DNA of 64,000 bases, taken from Thalassotalea marina (GTDB lineage Bacteria > Pseudomonadota > Gammaproteobacteria > Enterobacterales > Alteromonadaceae). Positions 28,225-39,943 of this stretch are shown here, piece after piece. The stretch covers positions 551,475 through 615,474 of the forward strand of contig NZ_BNCK01000002.1 of assembly GCF_014656435.1 (NCBI RefSeq), given 5' to 3'. Every line of letters starts with the position of its first letter. Position 1 is the first letter of the stretch. The translations under genes and the position numbers were made by a program. The notes beneath the pieces are model-generated. The model had not been told where the DNA came from. It did not search any database and saw only the letters and a list, made by a program, of their open reading frames with translations.

Positions 28225-30366
28225 TTACTTCAGAATTAACGGGTGTGTCACTTTTTTGATATCAGATTGTGGCATGTCCGCTTGCGTAAACAATAAACTA
28301 TTTTTTGACGGTATAAACGACAGGCTACTAGCGTACGCCAACGTATTTCTAGGTAGTTTAATTAGCGCTTTAGATTGTTGTTCATTGAAGTCATAAAAAG
28401 ATAACAACTGAAATTCACCTTTATTTTGGCGATAGTAAATGCCTTGTGGGGTGTATTCCCAAGCATATGTAGTCTGAAATTCTTTAGCTGAGACTTTTTC
28501 TAACGATTTCTGATCTGGTGTGTTTGGCACCTGGGTTGATACTTCTCTTTGCCAGAGTCCACTATTTTTTGTTGTATATATCAACGTAGTGGGGGAGGTC
28601 ATGACGCCCATTCTACCGCCGTCAAAAGTTAAGCGAACACTTTGGCCGGTTTGAATATCTAATGCGTGTAAATCTTTAAATTCTTTTTGGTAAATGGTGG
28701 TAATAATTGCATTATCATCCCATGACCAAGTAGGTCGGTTATGAGTTTTATGGCTGCTTGGCAACATACTCAGCTTTTTCGTTGCTAAGTCAAGTATATA
28801 GATTTTGTCTGCTTTTGCAGAATCTGAAGGTGCTAAAAATGCAATCTTTTTACCACTTCTTGACCAACGAGGATATCTCACCGTTTGGTTAAAAAAAGTA
28901 ACTTGTTTTCGGTTGTCGCCATTTTGATCTGAAAGCCAAAGCTCGTAATGCCCTGACTCATTCGACACATAAACAAGTTTACCTGCTTTCTCAGAGTAAT
29001 CCGGCGAGTGATGTTTAAACTGAGATTGGTGAATTGGGAACGGCAAAGAGGCTACGTCTGTATCGAAGGTAAGCTGTGCTATCGAGTATTTTTCTCGCCT
29101 TTGTTGGTAAAACAACTCAGCAGTTTTAAAAGAAAAAGCTGGGTAACTAAAACCTAGTATATTTAACGCCTTGGTCTTTTCGTTTTCAATATTATAAACA
29201 TAGCCTTGGCGGTTATCTGCGTGTTGTATACCGTAAACAATTTGTTTTCCATTTGGGTGCCAAGTTAGGCCAACAATATCTGCTGATTTAAAGGTAATTT
29301 GCTTCGCCTGCTGGGTTTTGATATCAACTAGATAAATATTTTCTTCAAATCGGTTATAACGGCGTGTTACCGCTAATGTTTTGCCATCCGGTGAAAATGC
29401 AAAATCGCGCTCTTGATAATCACAATTGTTACTGCAAGAAAAACGAACCGGTTCGCTATCTTTATTCAGTAGATCTAACAAATATATACCAGAATTTTCA
29501 TCGGTATCTGAAATACCTAAGTACGCCAATGTATTATTATCCGGTGATATATCAATATACAAATATCCTGATAAAACAGGACATTCTTTCAGAGCCACTT
29601 CGTGTTTAGTTTTCACTTGCAACCGAACAATCTCACAAGTGTTTTTACTTATGCTTCGACGAGAAAAGTAAAGGTATTTTCCGTCAGTACTCCATACCGA
29701 ATGTCCTAAATAGTCACTACCATACGTAAGTTGTTGAGGTGGAAGCCCAAGGTTTCTTCTGTCTTTGAGATATAGGTTGCCAATACCTTGTCTGTTGATC
29801 CATTTAAAAACAACAAATCTGCCATCGGGCGAGGGGGCATTGAACAATTCTGTCCCTGGATTTTTGGTGATTTGTTCAATCACCGGATCTGGAAGTTCTT
29901 GCTGAAATGTGTTTAATGTAAATGCCATCGCTAAGACAAATAAAATGGTCAACAGGCTAGCACCAATGATTAATCGACGCTTGTTTGGACTGCTCGAGAT
30001 GTCGGGAGCTTCATCAGCTGAAATGGTAGAGTCGTCACATTTAAATTGCGGAGCAATAAGCAGCCTATATCCGACTTTACGAATGGTTTCTATAACCTCA
30101 TCGTCACCATCGTCATGCTTTAGCTTTTGGCGTAGGTGCCAAATTGCGTTGGTTAGCGCTTTTTCTCCAACGTACGAGTTTCCATCCCACACATTTTCAA
30201 TTAGCTCTTCACGTGGAATGACTCTAGGGTAATGCTCAGCTAAATAACATAACACTTCTATAAACTTGGGTTGAACAGACTGTTTTTCTTCGCCTAGGTG
30301 CTCAATAGCATATTCAATAGGGATGATTTTACAATTACCAATATTGAATACGGCGTTTTTGTTCAT
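28225..30366 (-). CDS. CadC-like membrane-bound transcriptional regulator with TolB-like propeller
   Basis: A 713-residue one-component regulator. Residues 1 to about 108 form an OmpR/PhoB-type winged helix (VLCYLAEHYPRVIPREELIENVW, ALTNAIWHLRQKLKHD, IETIRKVGYRLL). One membrane helix follows at about 131-151, and the remainder is a periplasmic PD40/TolB-like beta-propeller (ISPDNNTLAYLG, FSPDGKTLAVTRRY, WSRSGKKIAFLAPS). In the CadC/ToxR type, the outer domain senses a signal and the wHTH acts from the membrane. It diverges from the TonB-dependent receptor gene at 30762, an obvious candidate target (inference). Confidence 0.88.
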   Translation of the reverse strand: MNKNAVFNIGNCKIIPIEYAIEHLGEEKQSVQPKFIEVLCYLAEHYPRVIPREELIENVWDGNSYVGEKALTNAIWHLRQKLKHDDGDDEVIETIRKVGYRLLIAPQFKCDDSTISADEAPDISSSPNKRRLIIGASLLTILFVLAMAFTLNTFQQELPDPVIEQITKNPGTELFNAPSPDGRFVVFKWINRQGIGNLYLKDRRNLGLPPQQLTYGSDYLGHSVWSTDGKYLYFSRRSISKNTCEIVRLQVKTKHEVALKECPVLSGYLYIDISPDNNTLAYLGISDTDENSGIYLLDLLNKDSEPVRFSCSNNCDYQERDFAFSPDGKTLAVTRRYNRFEENIYLVDIKTQQAKQITFKSADIVGLTWHPNGKQIVYGIQHADNRQGYVYNIENEKTKALNILGFSYPAFSFKTAELFYQQRREKYSIAQLTFDTDVASLPFPIHQSQFKHHSPDYSEKAGKLVYVSNESGHYELWLSDQNGDNRKQVTFFNQTVRYPRWSRSGKKIAFLAPSDSAKADKIYILDLATKKLSMLPSSHKTHNRPTWSWDDNAIITTIYQKEFKDLHALDIQTGQSVRLTFDGGRMGVMTSPTTLIYTTKNSGLWQREVSTQVPNTPDQKSLEKVSAKEFQTTYAWEYTPQGIYYRQNKGEFQLLSFYDFNEQQSKALIKLPRNTLAYASSLSFIPSKNSLLFTQADMPQSDIKKVTHPLILK

Positions 30367-30761
30367 AGCTGGGTCAAGTCACTTATTGATGTTGTTGTAG
30401 TCGTGAAAGGTTATCTATCTTTGTGATAATAGCGATTTCAATGCTCTCTTACAAATGCAATTTCAAGTTAAAAATGTAAACGAATATAAACTATACATTT
30501 TGTTTTTTTACCAGCAAAAATTAAAAATAAAGATATCTATTGAGCTTTTGATAAGTGTTTGTAAATCTTAAGATAGATGTTAAATAGATGTAGAAAAGAC
30601 GCCCCGCAGATTGTCTATTTCCCCTCAATTTTTTAAAACCACATAGTAACAACATAATCGTTTGAAATTAAGTGCTCGAAACGCTTTAGCCTATTTATAT
30701 AGAAAAAGCCTTTAGCAGTTAAATCAACATAATAAAAACACAATAAATGAAGGGAAACCAT
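30367..30761. other. Divergent intergenic region between the CadC-like regulator and the TonB-dependent receptor
   Basis: These 395 A+T-rich bases hold the promoters for both genes. GAAGGG at 30749-30754 is the ribosome site of the receptor. I see no coding potential, no clear Fur box and no strong hairpin. Confidence 0.5.
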
Positions 30762-33700
30762 ATGAACAAAACGCTAGTTACGATGGCCGTACAAAGTGCC
30801 ATATTTAGTACTGCTGTTGCAATTTCAGGTCCGGTATTCGCTGCTCAAGAGCAAGCATTATCACAAGTTGAATTGCAACAAACAGCAGAAAATAATACCT
30901 CAGAACAAGCTAAAAGTGACAAAACTGAAAAAATTACAGTAACGGGCTCTCGTTTACGACGTGATAGTTTCAGTGTTGCCACACCAATGGCTACACTTGG
31001 TGTAGAGGCAATTGAAGATACTGGCTTAGGTTCATTGTCTGAAATTCTCGTTCAAGAGTTACCACAAATTGCAGAGGGTGTAGCAAACACTAACAGTCAA
31101 TCTTATGTATCGGTAACGGGTTTATCGACAATTGATTTGCGAGATTTAGGTTCTAACCGAACACTTACATTGATTGATGGTCGCCGAACTGTATCAAATA
31201 GTTATAGTGGTAACTATGTTAGTTTAAGTACTATTCCTGCTGGCATGGTTCAAAAAGTTGAAATCATTACTGGTGGTGCATCAGCAACTTATGGTTCAGA
31301 CGCTATTGCTGGCGTTGTAAATATTATTACTCAAAAAGACAAGGAAGGCTTTGCTTTTAAAGGCCGTTATGGCGATAGCCATGAGGGTGGCGGTGAAGAA
31401 ATTAGTTTAGACTTAGACTACGGTACAGAGTTTGCTGATAGCCGTGGTTACTTATTTTTCAGTGCCAGTTTTGATGAGCAAAAGGGTTTAGATTATTGGG
31501 ATCGTAAACGAGCTCAACAAGAAGATGTGTTTAGATACAACGCTGAGTTGATGTGTAACCAAATGCTAACTGAAAATGATTACCAATGTATGCGAGATAT
31601 CACGAAAGCAGACTGGCGAAATCGCAGTGACGGCTTACCTGGTGGCGTATTTGGTGAAACAAGTCGTAATGACACTCAGTTTTGGTACGACGGACAAACA
31701 TTACGTAATGATTGGAAAGATAACGAAGAAAAATACGGTATTCATGCAAATCAATACGAGTGGTTAAAAGTACCTGATGAAGCATTGTCAGCAGCGTTAA
31801 AATTAGATTTTGAAGTGACGGACGATGTGCTTGCATATTATCAAATTCAATACAGTGAAAATAAATCGGTTAATGTAAAATCTCCAGAAGATGATTATGA
31901 AGGTGCTGCAGCATTAGTCATTGATCCTGTTACAGGAGCGCCTAGTCGCGTAGCACCGGGCTATATTCCAATGGATAACCCTTTTGTACCAGAAGAAATC
32001 AGAAACGCTGGGCTTTATAGAGATCGAATCTACTGGGATCGCCGTTTTAGTGAAGTAGGGCCTGTAACTACTGACAACAAGCGTACAACATTACGTACTT
32101 GGGGTGGTTTACAAGGTACTGTGTTCAACGGTGAGTGGGATTGGGATATCTCGGCATCATATGGTCGTACAACGCAAGATCAAACTCGCTTAAATGAATT
32201 AAATACTCTTCGTGTTAGAGAAGCTCTTCAAGCAGAGCGCTTGGACGATGGAACTATCCAGTGTAAAAGTGAAGCTGCACGAGCTGAAGGTTGCGTGCCT
32301 TTAAACTTATTTGGTGAAGGTTCAATTACGCCTGAAATGGCAAATTACATTCGCGCCAATCCTGTTATAGATTCAACAGTAGAACAATTTAATATCGTAG
32401 GTTATGTGGCTGGAGATTTGTTTGAATTACCAGCAGGTGCTGTTGGTGCTGTATTTGGTGCAGAATACCGTAAAGATAAGCAAGATTTACGTGTAAGTGA
32501 TGATCAGCAATATGGTGGTATTACCTTTAACATTGTTCCTGAGTTTTCTGGTGATGTTAACGTGACAGAGATCTTTGGTGAACTAGCTATTCCTGTATTA
32601 AAGGATCAAGAGTTTGCTAAAGAGTTAAATGTTACCGTTGCCTCTCGCTTTGCTGACTACAGTTGGTCAGATTCTAACATTGTAGGAAGTCACAACCTTG
32701 CTGTTGTTTGGGAAATTGCTGATGGCTACATGTTCCGTGGTAGTTACGCTCGTGCGCAACGTGCACCAAGTATTGCTGAATTACTATCGCCACCACGCGG
32801 AGATTACGATTCGTTTGATGACATCTGTGATGGTTTAACTGCTACGTCTACAAATGTTGGCCATGACAGCTGTCGACAAGATCCTGTATTGGCACAATTG
32901 TTAGCACAAGATCCGAATTTTGAATTTGAAGATCGAAATACTGGCTATTCACCAAACACGGGGAATGGCGAGTTAAAAGAAGAAACTGCCGATACCTATA
33001 CGTTTGGCTTGTCACTTTCACCTGAAATTTTCCAAGGTGTCCAAGTTGCTGTTGATTATTACGACATAACGGTTAGCGACGCAATAGCACAAATCGATAA
33101 TAATGACATTATTCGTCAGTGTTATGCTTCTGACACCCCATTTGGTGCGAGTAATAACTTTTGTAACGATATCACGCGTGACGCAGAAGGTAACATTATT
33201 GAAATTCTGCAACGTTCATTTAACGTTGATGAGCTAACAACTCGTGGTTACGACATCGCAGCAGCTTACAAGTATGACTTGGGTGATATGGGCTCGTTAA
33301 AGTTCAAAGCTGATATTACGCATGTGATTGAGTATTCAAAAACATTTGAAACTAATGACGGTAAGCAAACCAATAATTACCTTGGCGACATGGCTAATGG
33401 TATCTTTAAAGATAAAGCTTCAGCGTCAGTTACTTGGACATACGATGATGCTTGGCGCGTACGTTGGAGTGCTAAATGGAAAGATAGCATGATCCACAGC
33501 TTAGAAGATCAAAAAGATTACTATGCACCTTTAGATGAAAATGGTGACGGCGGTATCTTTACTAAGAATGATGCAAACTGTGCTGCTGGGCTAGAAAGCT
33601 GTGTGGAGAATCCAGAAGCGCCTAAGTTTTATAATATTCCTTCTTACATTCGTCATGACTTGTCTGTGTCATACAAAATGGATTTAGAAAATGAAGGAAC

Positions 33701-33839
33701 ATTAAGACTATATGGTGGGGTAAACAATATTTTTGATAATGTAGGCCCATTTATGCGTGGTTATACCGGTAATTATGCAAGTGCATTTGGCCGAGGTATG
33801 GGACGTTACTTCTTTGCTGGTGCAGAGGTTAAATTCTAA
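30762..33839 (+). CDS. TonB-dependent outer-membrane receptor
   Basis: A 1025-residue receptor. ATG 30762 is preferred to 30747 because the purine-rich GAAGGG lies between them. A signal peptide ends about VFA (residues 25-27). The TonB box region is KITVTGSRLRRDSF, the plug domain includes LRDLGSNRTLTLIDGRR and EIITGGASATYGSDAIAGVVNIIT, and a long barrel ends in the canonical aromatic terminus (RYFFAGAEVKF). This Oar/CirA-like class is abundant in Alteromonadales and usually takes up oligosaccharides, peptides or siderophores. The substrate cannot be told. The phosphatase gene follows on the same strand. Confidence 0.93.
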   Translation: MNKTLVTMAVQSAIFSTAVAISGPVFAAQEQALSQVELQQTAENNTSEQAKSDKTEKITVTGSRLRRDSFSVATPMATLGVEAIEDTGLGSLSEILVQELPQIAEGVANTNSQSYVSVTGLSTIDLRDLGSNRTLTLIDGRRTVSNSYSGNYVSLSTIPAGMVQKVEIITGGASATYGSDAIAGVVNIITQKDKEGFAFKGRYGDSHEGGGEEISLDLDYGTEFADSRGYLFFSASFDEQKGLDYWDRKRAQQEDVFRYNAELMCNQMLTENDYQCMRDITKADWRNRSDGLPGGVFGETSRNDTQFWYDGQTLRNDWKDNEEKYGIHANQYEWLKVPDEALSAALKLDFEVTDDVLAYYQIQYSENKSVNVKSPEDDYEGAAALVIDPVTGAPSRVAPGYIPMDNPFVPEEIRNAGLYRDRIYWDRRFSEVGPVTTDNKRTTLRTWGGLQGTVFNGEWDWDISASYGRTTQDQTRLNELNTLRVREALQAERLDDGTIQCKSEAARAEGCVPLNLFGEGSITPEMANYIRANPVIDSTVEQFNIVGYVAGDLFELPAGAVGAVFGAEYRKDKQDLRVSDDQQYGGITFNIVPEFSGDVNVTEIFGELAIPVLKDQEFAKELNVTVASRFADYSWSDSNIVGSHNLAVVWEIADGYMFRGSYARAQRAPSIAELLSPPRGDYDSFDDICDGLTATSTNVGHDSCRQDPVLAQLLAQDPNFEFEDRNTGYSPNTGNGELKEETADTYTFGLSLSPEIFQGVQVAVDYYDITVSDAIAQIDNNDIIRQCYASDTPFGASNNFCNDITRDAEGNIIEILQRSFNVDELTTRGYDIAAAYKYDLGDMGSLKFKADITHVIEYSKTFETNDGKQTNNYLGDMANGIFKDKASASVTWTYDDAWRVRWSAKWKDSMIHSLEDQKDYYAPLDENGDGGIFTKNDANCAAGLESCVENPEAPKFYNIPSYIRHDLSVSYKMDLENEGTLRLYGGVNNIFDNVGPFMRGYTGNYASAFGRGMGRYFFAGAEVKF

Positions 33840-33852
33840 AACTACTCTCTGG

Positions 33853-33890
33853 GCAACAGTCACAAGGATTGTGACTGTTGCGTCACATTT
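33853..33890 (+). terminator. Strong hairpin, likely terminator of the receptor gene
   Basis: A perfect 13-base stem GCAACAGTCACAA/TTGTGACTGTTGC with a three-base loop. A T run follows seven bases later instead of directly, so it may work as a terminator or as a 3' stabiliser. Confidence 0.65.
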
Positions 33891-33944
33891 TTTACTACGC
33901 AAATTTACTAGGATGTGAATTTTATCTCTATTTGGAAAGTTTCT

Positions 33945-35030
33945 ATGCCGTTTAATTCTCGAACTTCTTTTCTTGCTAGCCTCTTAGGGCTAGGTTTTTG
34001 CATTTCCGCCCAAGCAAACAATATAGACCCCGAACAAATTAATGATGGGCCGTATATTCAGGCGGCGGACAATAACATGCAGGTTAGGTGTGTATTACAG
34101 GGAAATTTGGTCACTCAGCTTTACTCAAAAAGTGATTTACCGTTGACGGTTTCTGATTGTAATTACCCTGCAAAGTTAACGTCAAAACCAGCTCTTGAAC
34201 AAAAGGTACTTGAATATACGACGACTGAAAAAATCGTCGCAGTAAGTGATTTTCACGGTCAATACGACTTGATGCATCGACTATTAGTCAATAATGGCAT
34301 TATCGATACAGCAAGTAACTGGACCTTTGGTAAAGGGCACTTTGTTATCACTGGTGATATTTTTGACCGGGGTGACAAAGTAACTGAAATTTTGTGGTTT
34401 TTACATAAATTAGAACAGCAGGCAGAAGAGGCTGGCGGTAAACTTCATTTATTGCTGGGTAATCATGAAGTAATGGTGATGAATGGCGATTTGCGATATT
34501 TACATCCTAAATATGTCGAAGTTCAGCAAATACTTGGTGAAACCTTAGATAAACTACTAACACAAAAAACGATATTGGGGGCATGGCTACGTAGCAAGCC
34601 AGTATTAGTTAAAATCAACAATAACTTATTTGCTCATGGCGGTTTTCACCCAGATCTTGCCAGAGAAAAAATGAGCTTAGAAAGTATTAATCGAATTTTC
34701 AAAGAAAACTTAGTTAAATTTGAATTGAATAAACCTAGGTCTGAATGGGGCAATTATTTACATCGTACGAATGGACCTATTTGGTACCGTGGTTATTTCA
34801 AAGATAACGGTGCAACGAGTCAAGAGATTGATTTATTGCTTAAACACTTTGAAGTTGATCATTTAATTGTTGGGCATACCTCTCAAAAGCAAGTATTAAC
34901 GAAACACCAAGGCCGTGTTATCGCCATAGACTCAAGTATTAAACGCGGGGCGTATGGTGAATTACTGATCATTGAAAACAACACTAAGTGGCGTGCTACT
35001 TTAAATGGGGAAAAAATAAAACTGGATTAA
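33945..35030 (+). CDS. Exported PPP-type metallophosphatase (Shewanella-like phosphatase family)
   Basis: The 361-residue product (ATG 33945, GGAAAG five bases upstream; a GTG at 33915 is less likely) has a signal peptide ending about SAQA-N. It carries the metal-binding signatures of the PPP Ser/Thr phosphatase family: SDFHGQ (101-106), GDIFDRGD (137-144), GNHE (172-175), FAHGGFHP and VGHTSQK. The first motif has Ser in place of the usual Gly. These features fit the Shewanella-like phosphatases, a bacterial-type branch also found in some eukaryotes. Export suggests periplasmic phosphoester hydrolysis. It lies downstream of the receptor gene, separated by a hairpin. Confidence 0.85.
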   Translation: MPFNSRTSFLASLLGLGFCISAQANNIDPEQINDGPYIQAADNNMQVRCVLQGNLVTQLYSKSDLPLTVSDCNYPAKLTSKPALEQKVLEYTTTEKIVAVSDFHGQYDLMHRLLVNNGIIDTASNWTFGKGHFVITGDIFDRGDKVTEILWFLHKLEQQAEEAGGKLHLLLGNHEVMVMNGDLRYLHPKYVEVQQILGETLDKLLTQKTILGAWLRSKPVLVKINNNLFAHGGFHPDLAREKMSLESINRIFKENLVKFELNKPRSEWGNYLHRTNGPIWYRGYFKDNGATSQEIDLLLKHFEVDHLIVGHTSQKQVLTKHQGRVIAIDSSIKRGAYGELLIIENNTKWRATLNGEKIKLD

Positions 35031-35082
35031 AAATTATCACAATATTTTCTGTTAATTTATTAAAAACTAAGGATAGTTAATA

Positions 35083-35493
35083 ATGTTAAAAACTTTTTGT
35101 TCTGTTACTGCATTCAGTATTCTAACGTTAGGATGTTCAAACAATACTAAAGTTATTCCTTCTGACTACATGCACAGAAGCGTCATTTACCAGCTTGACA
35201 ATGCAACTTTTGAGCTTAGTGCTAAACCATTTGAAATTGAAGCAAAGTGTTTAGTTAAAAATGCATTAGATAAATCAGAAATGGCCGCTGTTTATCATTC
35301 TTGTGATAGCCTTTGGCAATTTGAACTTAATCAAATGAAAAATTTAAATGTCGTAAACGCTTTATCAGATAAAGATAGAGTGTTTTTTACTAATTTCCTT
35401 TCGAATGTACAAACAGCAACAGGTGATGAAGTGAACTTGGAAAATAAGGTATTCAAAAGTTCTATTGCTGACAATTCTGCAAAGATACCCTAA
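35083..35493 (+). CDS. Small putative lipoprotein, unknown function
   Basis: A 136-residue protein with an N-terminal hydrophobic segment ending LTLGC, consistent with a somewhat non-ideal lipobox, then a polar domain with two further Cys (EAKCLVKN and YHSCDSLW) that could form a disulfide. I do not recognise a family. AAGGATAG precedes the ATG. It lies 52 bases after the phosphatase gene on the same strand and may be co-transcribed with it. Confidence 0.65.
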   Translation: MLKTFCSVTAFSILTLGCSNNTKVIPSDYMHRSVIYQLDNATFELSAKPFEIEAKCLVKNALDKSEMAAVYHSCDSLWQFELNQMKNLNVVNALSDKDRVFFTNFLSNVQTATGDEVNLENKVFKSSIADNSAKIP

Positions 35494-35609
35494 ATGATAA
35501 TGCAAAATCACACATTGATTTAACCACAAACATTAAACAGAGTGGCACAAATGCTATACTTGCAAAAAAGCATGTTCAGTGTAGATATTAAAGTGGTGGA
35601 GTAGCTGAT

Positions 35610-35993
35610 TTGTTGTTAAAAATTGTCGGTCTGTTTTTTGTAGGCTTAGCTGCATTAGGGGCAGTATTACCCCTATTACCTACCACGCCATTTTTATTGG
35701 TTGCCGCCGCTTGTTTTGCTAAGTCATCCCCAAGATTACATAAAATGCTGCTTGAAAATAGAGTTTTTGGACCACTGATTTATCATTGGCAGGAATCAAG
35801 AAGCATCCCAAAACGAGGCAAAGTAGTCGCCTTGATATCGATGGTGTTGGCCGCTTCTTGGTCTGTTTATATGATGGATAATATGTGGTTGAAATTGCTG
35901 GTTATCGCATTAATAGCAGGGCCTTTTATTTTTATTTACCGATTGCCCGTGTCTAATGGTAATTATCAAGTATCAAAGCAAACTAAAAGCTAA
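35610..35993 (+). CDS. ybaN: YbaN/DUF454 family inner-membrane protein
   Basis: A 127-residue membrane protein. The N-terminal pattern GLAALGAVLPLLPTTPFLLVAAACFAKSSPRLHKMLL is diagnostic of DUF454 (E. coli YbaN). Three hydrophobic segments are visible and the C-terminus is basic. The start is TTG 35610, with GGTGGAG upstream. Function is unknown; the family is often linked to heme or iron loci, but nothing here shows that. It converges with the DUF4202 gene, four bases apart. Confidence 0.85.
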   Translation: MLLKIVGLFFVGLAALGAVLPLLPTTPFLLVAAACFAKSSPRLHKMLLENRVFGPLIYHWQESRSIPKRGKVVALISMVLAASWSVYMMDNMWLKLLVIALIAGPFIFIYRLPVSNGNYQVSKQTKS

Positions 35994-35997
35994 GTTG

Positions 35998-36582
35998 TTA
36001 ACTTAGCGCCTTGTTCACTAAATTTGCTAAATGATCAGGGAGCTTTAACTTCAAGGCTATTTCATGGCCTCGAGCAGACATTTTTTTCCAAGTTTTTTGT
36101 AAAATACTGATAATCTTGTCTTCTTCGTGCTTTTTTGCAAATGCATCGAAGTAGTGAGACAAAAATACCAAACATGCTACGTCTTCTAAAGTTTGAGCGT
36201 CATGATTACGTTTGAATTTTTCTTTTTTAATGATATTGGCTGTTAACTGAGCTTCATGCTCTGAATATCCTTGGTCTAACATCAGTTGTGCGGCAAGTTG
36301 TGCATGATAAATCCCTAATTCTTTGCGCCACAGTAAATATCCCTCTTTACCCTGCGGAAAGTTAATTCTGGGAATGTGCCAACGTTTTATGTGTTGCGCA
36401 CGCACCGCTATTTTTAAATATTCGTCTGAGTCAGGCCAATATTTATCTAGCATCACCGACATGCGCATGCTGTATAAATATTCTTTTGCATAATTTTTGC
36501 CTTGAAACTCTTCTTTATTAGGATCTTGCTGATTTATTTTATCGACAGCGGCGATTACATCGGTTAATCGTTGGTTTGTCAT
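35998..36582 (-). CDS. DUF4202 family protein
   Basis: A soluble 194-residue protein with DUF4202 features: AIDKIN-like start (VIAAVDKINQQDPN), AVRAQHIKRWHIPRINFPQGKEGYLLWRKEL, and ANIIKKEK...NHDAQTLEDVACLVFLSHYFDAFA, where conserved His/Asp residues suggest an HD-like metal site (inference). ATG 36582 is chosen because AAGGAG lies six bases before it; a TTG at 36597 precedes that site. No function is known. Confidence 0.8.
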   Translation of the reverse strand: MTNQRLTDVIAAVDKINQQDPNKEEFQGKNYAKEYLYSMRMSVMLDKYWPDSDEYLKIAVRAQHIKRWHIPRINFPQGKEGYLLWRKELGIYHAQLAAQLMLDQGYSEHEAQLTANIIKKEKFKRNHDAQTLEDVACLVFLSHYFDAFAKKHEEDKIISILQKTWKKMSARGHEIALKLKLPDHLANLVNKALS

Positions 36583-36701
36583 GACTTGCTCCTTCAACGC
36601 AAGTTACTACTTGGCTTAAATATTAGTGTTCGCTTTCTTATGGTCAAGCTTTACCTCATAAAAATATCAGCTATTTTCTATAGAATGGTGCTAACTTTGT
36701 G

Positions 36702-36730
36702 TTGTTGTTGCGTGGTTAAATGCGTATAAT
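36702..36730 (+). promoter_or_regulatory. pyrG promoter
   Basis: TTGTTG (36702-36707), 17 bases, then TATAAT (36725-36730) within an extended TGCGTATAAT. The start of the transcript would include a CCGTC/GACGG hairpin at about 36738-36754. The leader before the pyrG ATG is about 90 bases. Confidence 0.75.
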
Positions 36731-36823
36731 GCTCTCCCGTCTTGTTGGGACGGCAAAATATCCATTCTGCCTGTCATATCAACACAAAAAGCAAATTTTT
36801 CTAATTTTCCTGACTCTGGGTAA

Positions 36824-38470
<1,647 letters not shown>

Positions 38471-38476
38471 TCAATT

Positions 38477-38504
38477 AAAACCGTAGCTTTTGGCTGCGGT
38501 TTTG
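38477..38504 (+). terminator. Possible terminator between pyrG and eno
   Basis: AAAACCGTAGC-TTTTG-GCTGCGGTTTT with one mismatch and a short T tail, seven bases after the pyrG stop. It is likely partial, as pyrG-eno read-through is common. Confidence 0.65.
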
Positions 38505-38540
38505 CATTTTAAATCACAAATAATTTTAAACACTGGCTAA

Positions 38541-39881
<1,341 letters not shown>

Positions 39882-39903
39882 GGTATACCCTTAGTTTTTA
39901 TAG

Positions 39904-39933
39904 CAAAAGCCACGTTATCACGTGGCTTTTTTA
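39904..39933. terminator. Terminator after eno, shared with mscS
   Basis: AAAGCCACG-TTATCA-CGTGGCTTT with A and T runs on the two sides, between the convergent eno and mscS genes. Confidence 0.9.
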
Positions 39934-39943
39934 TTGCCTATTT

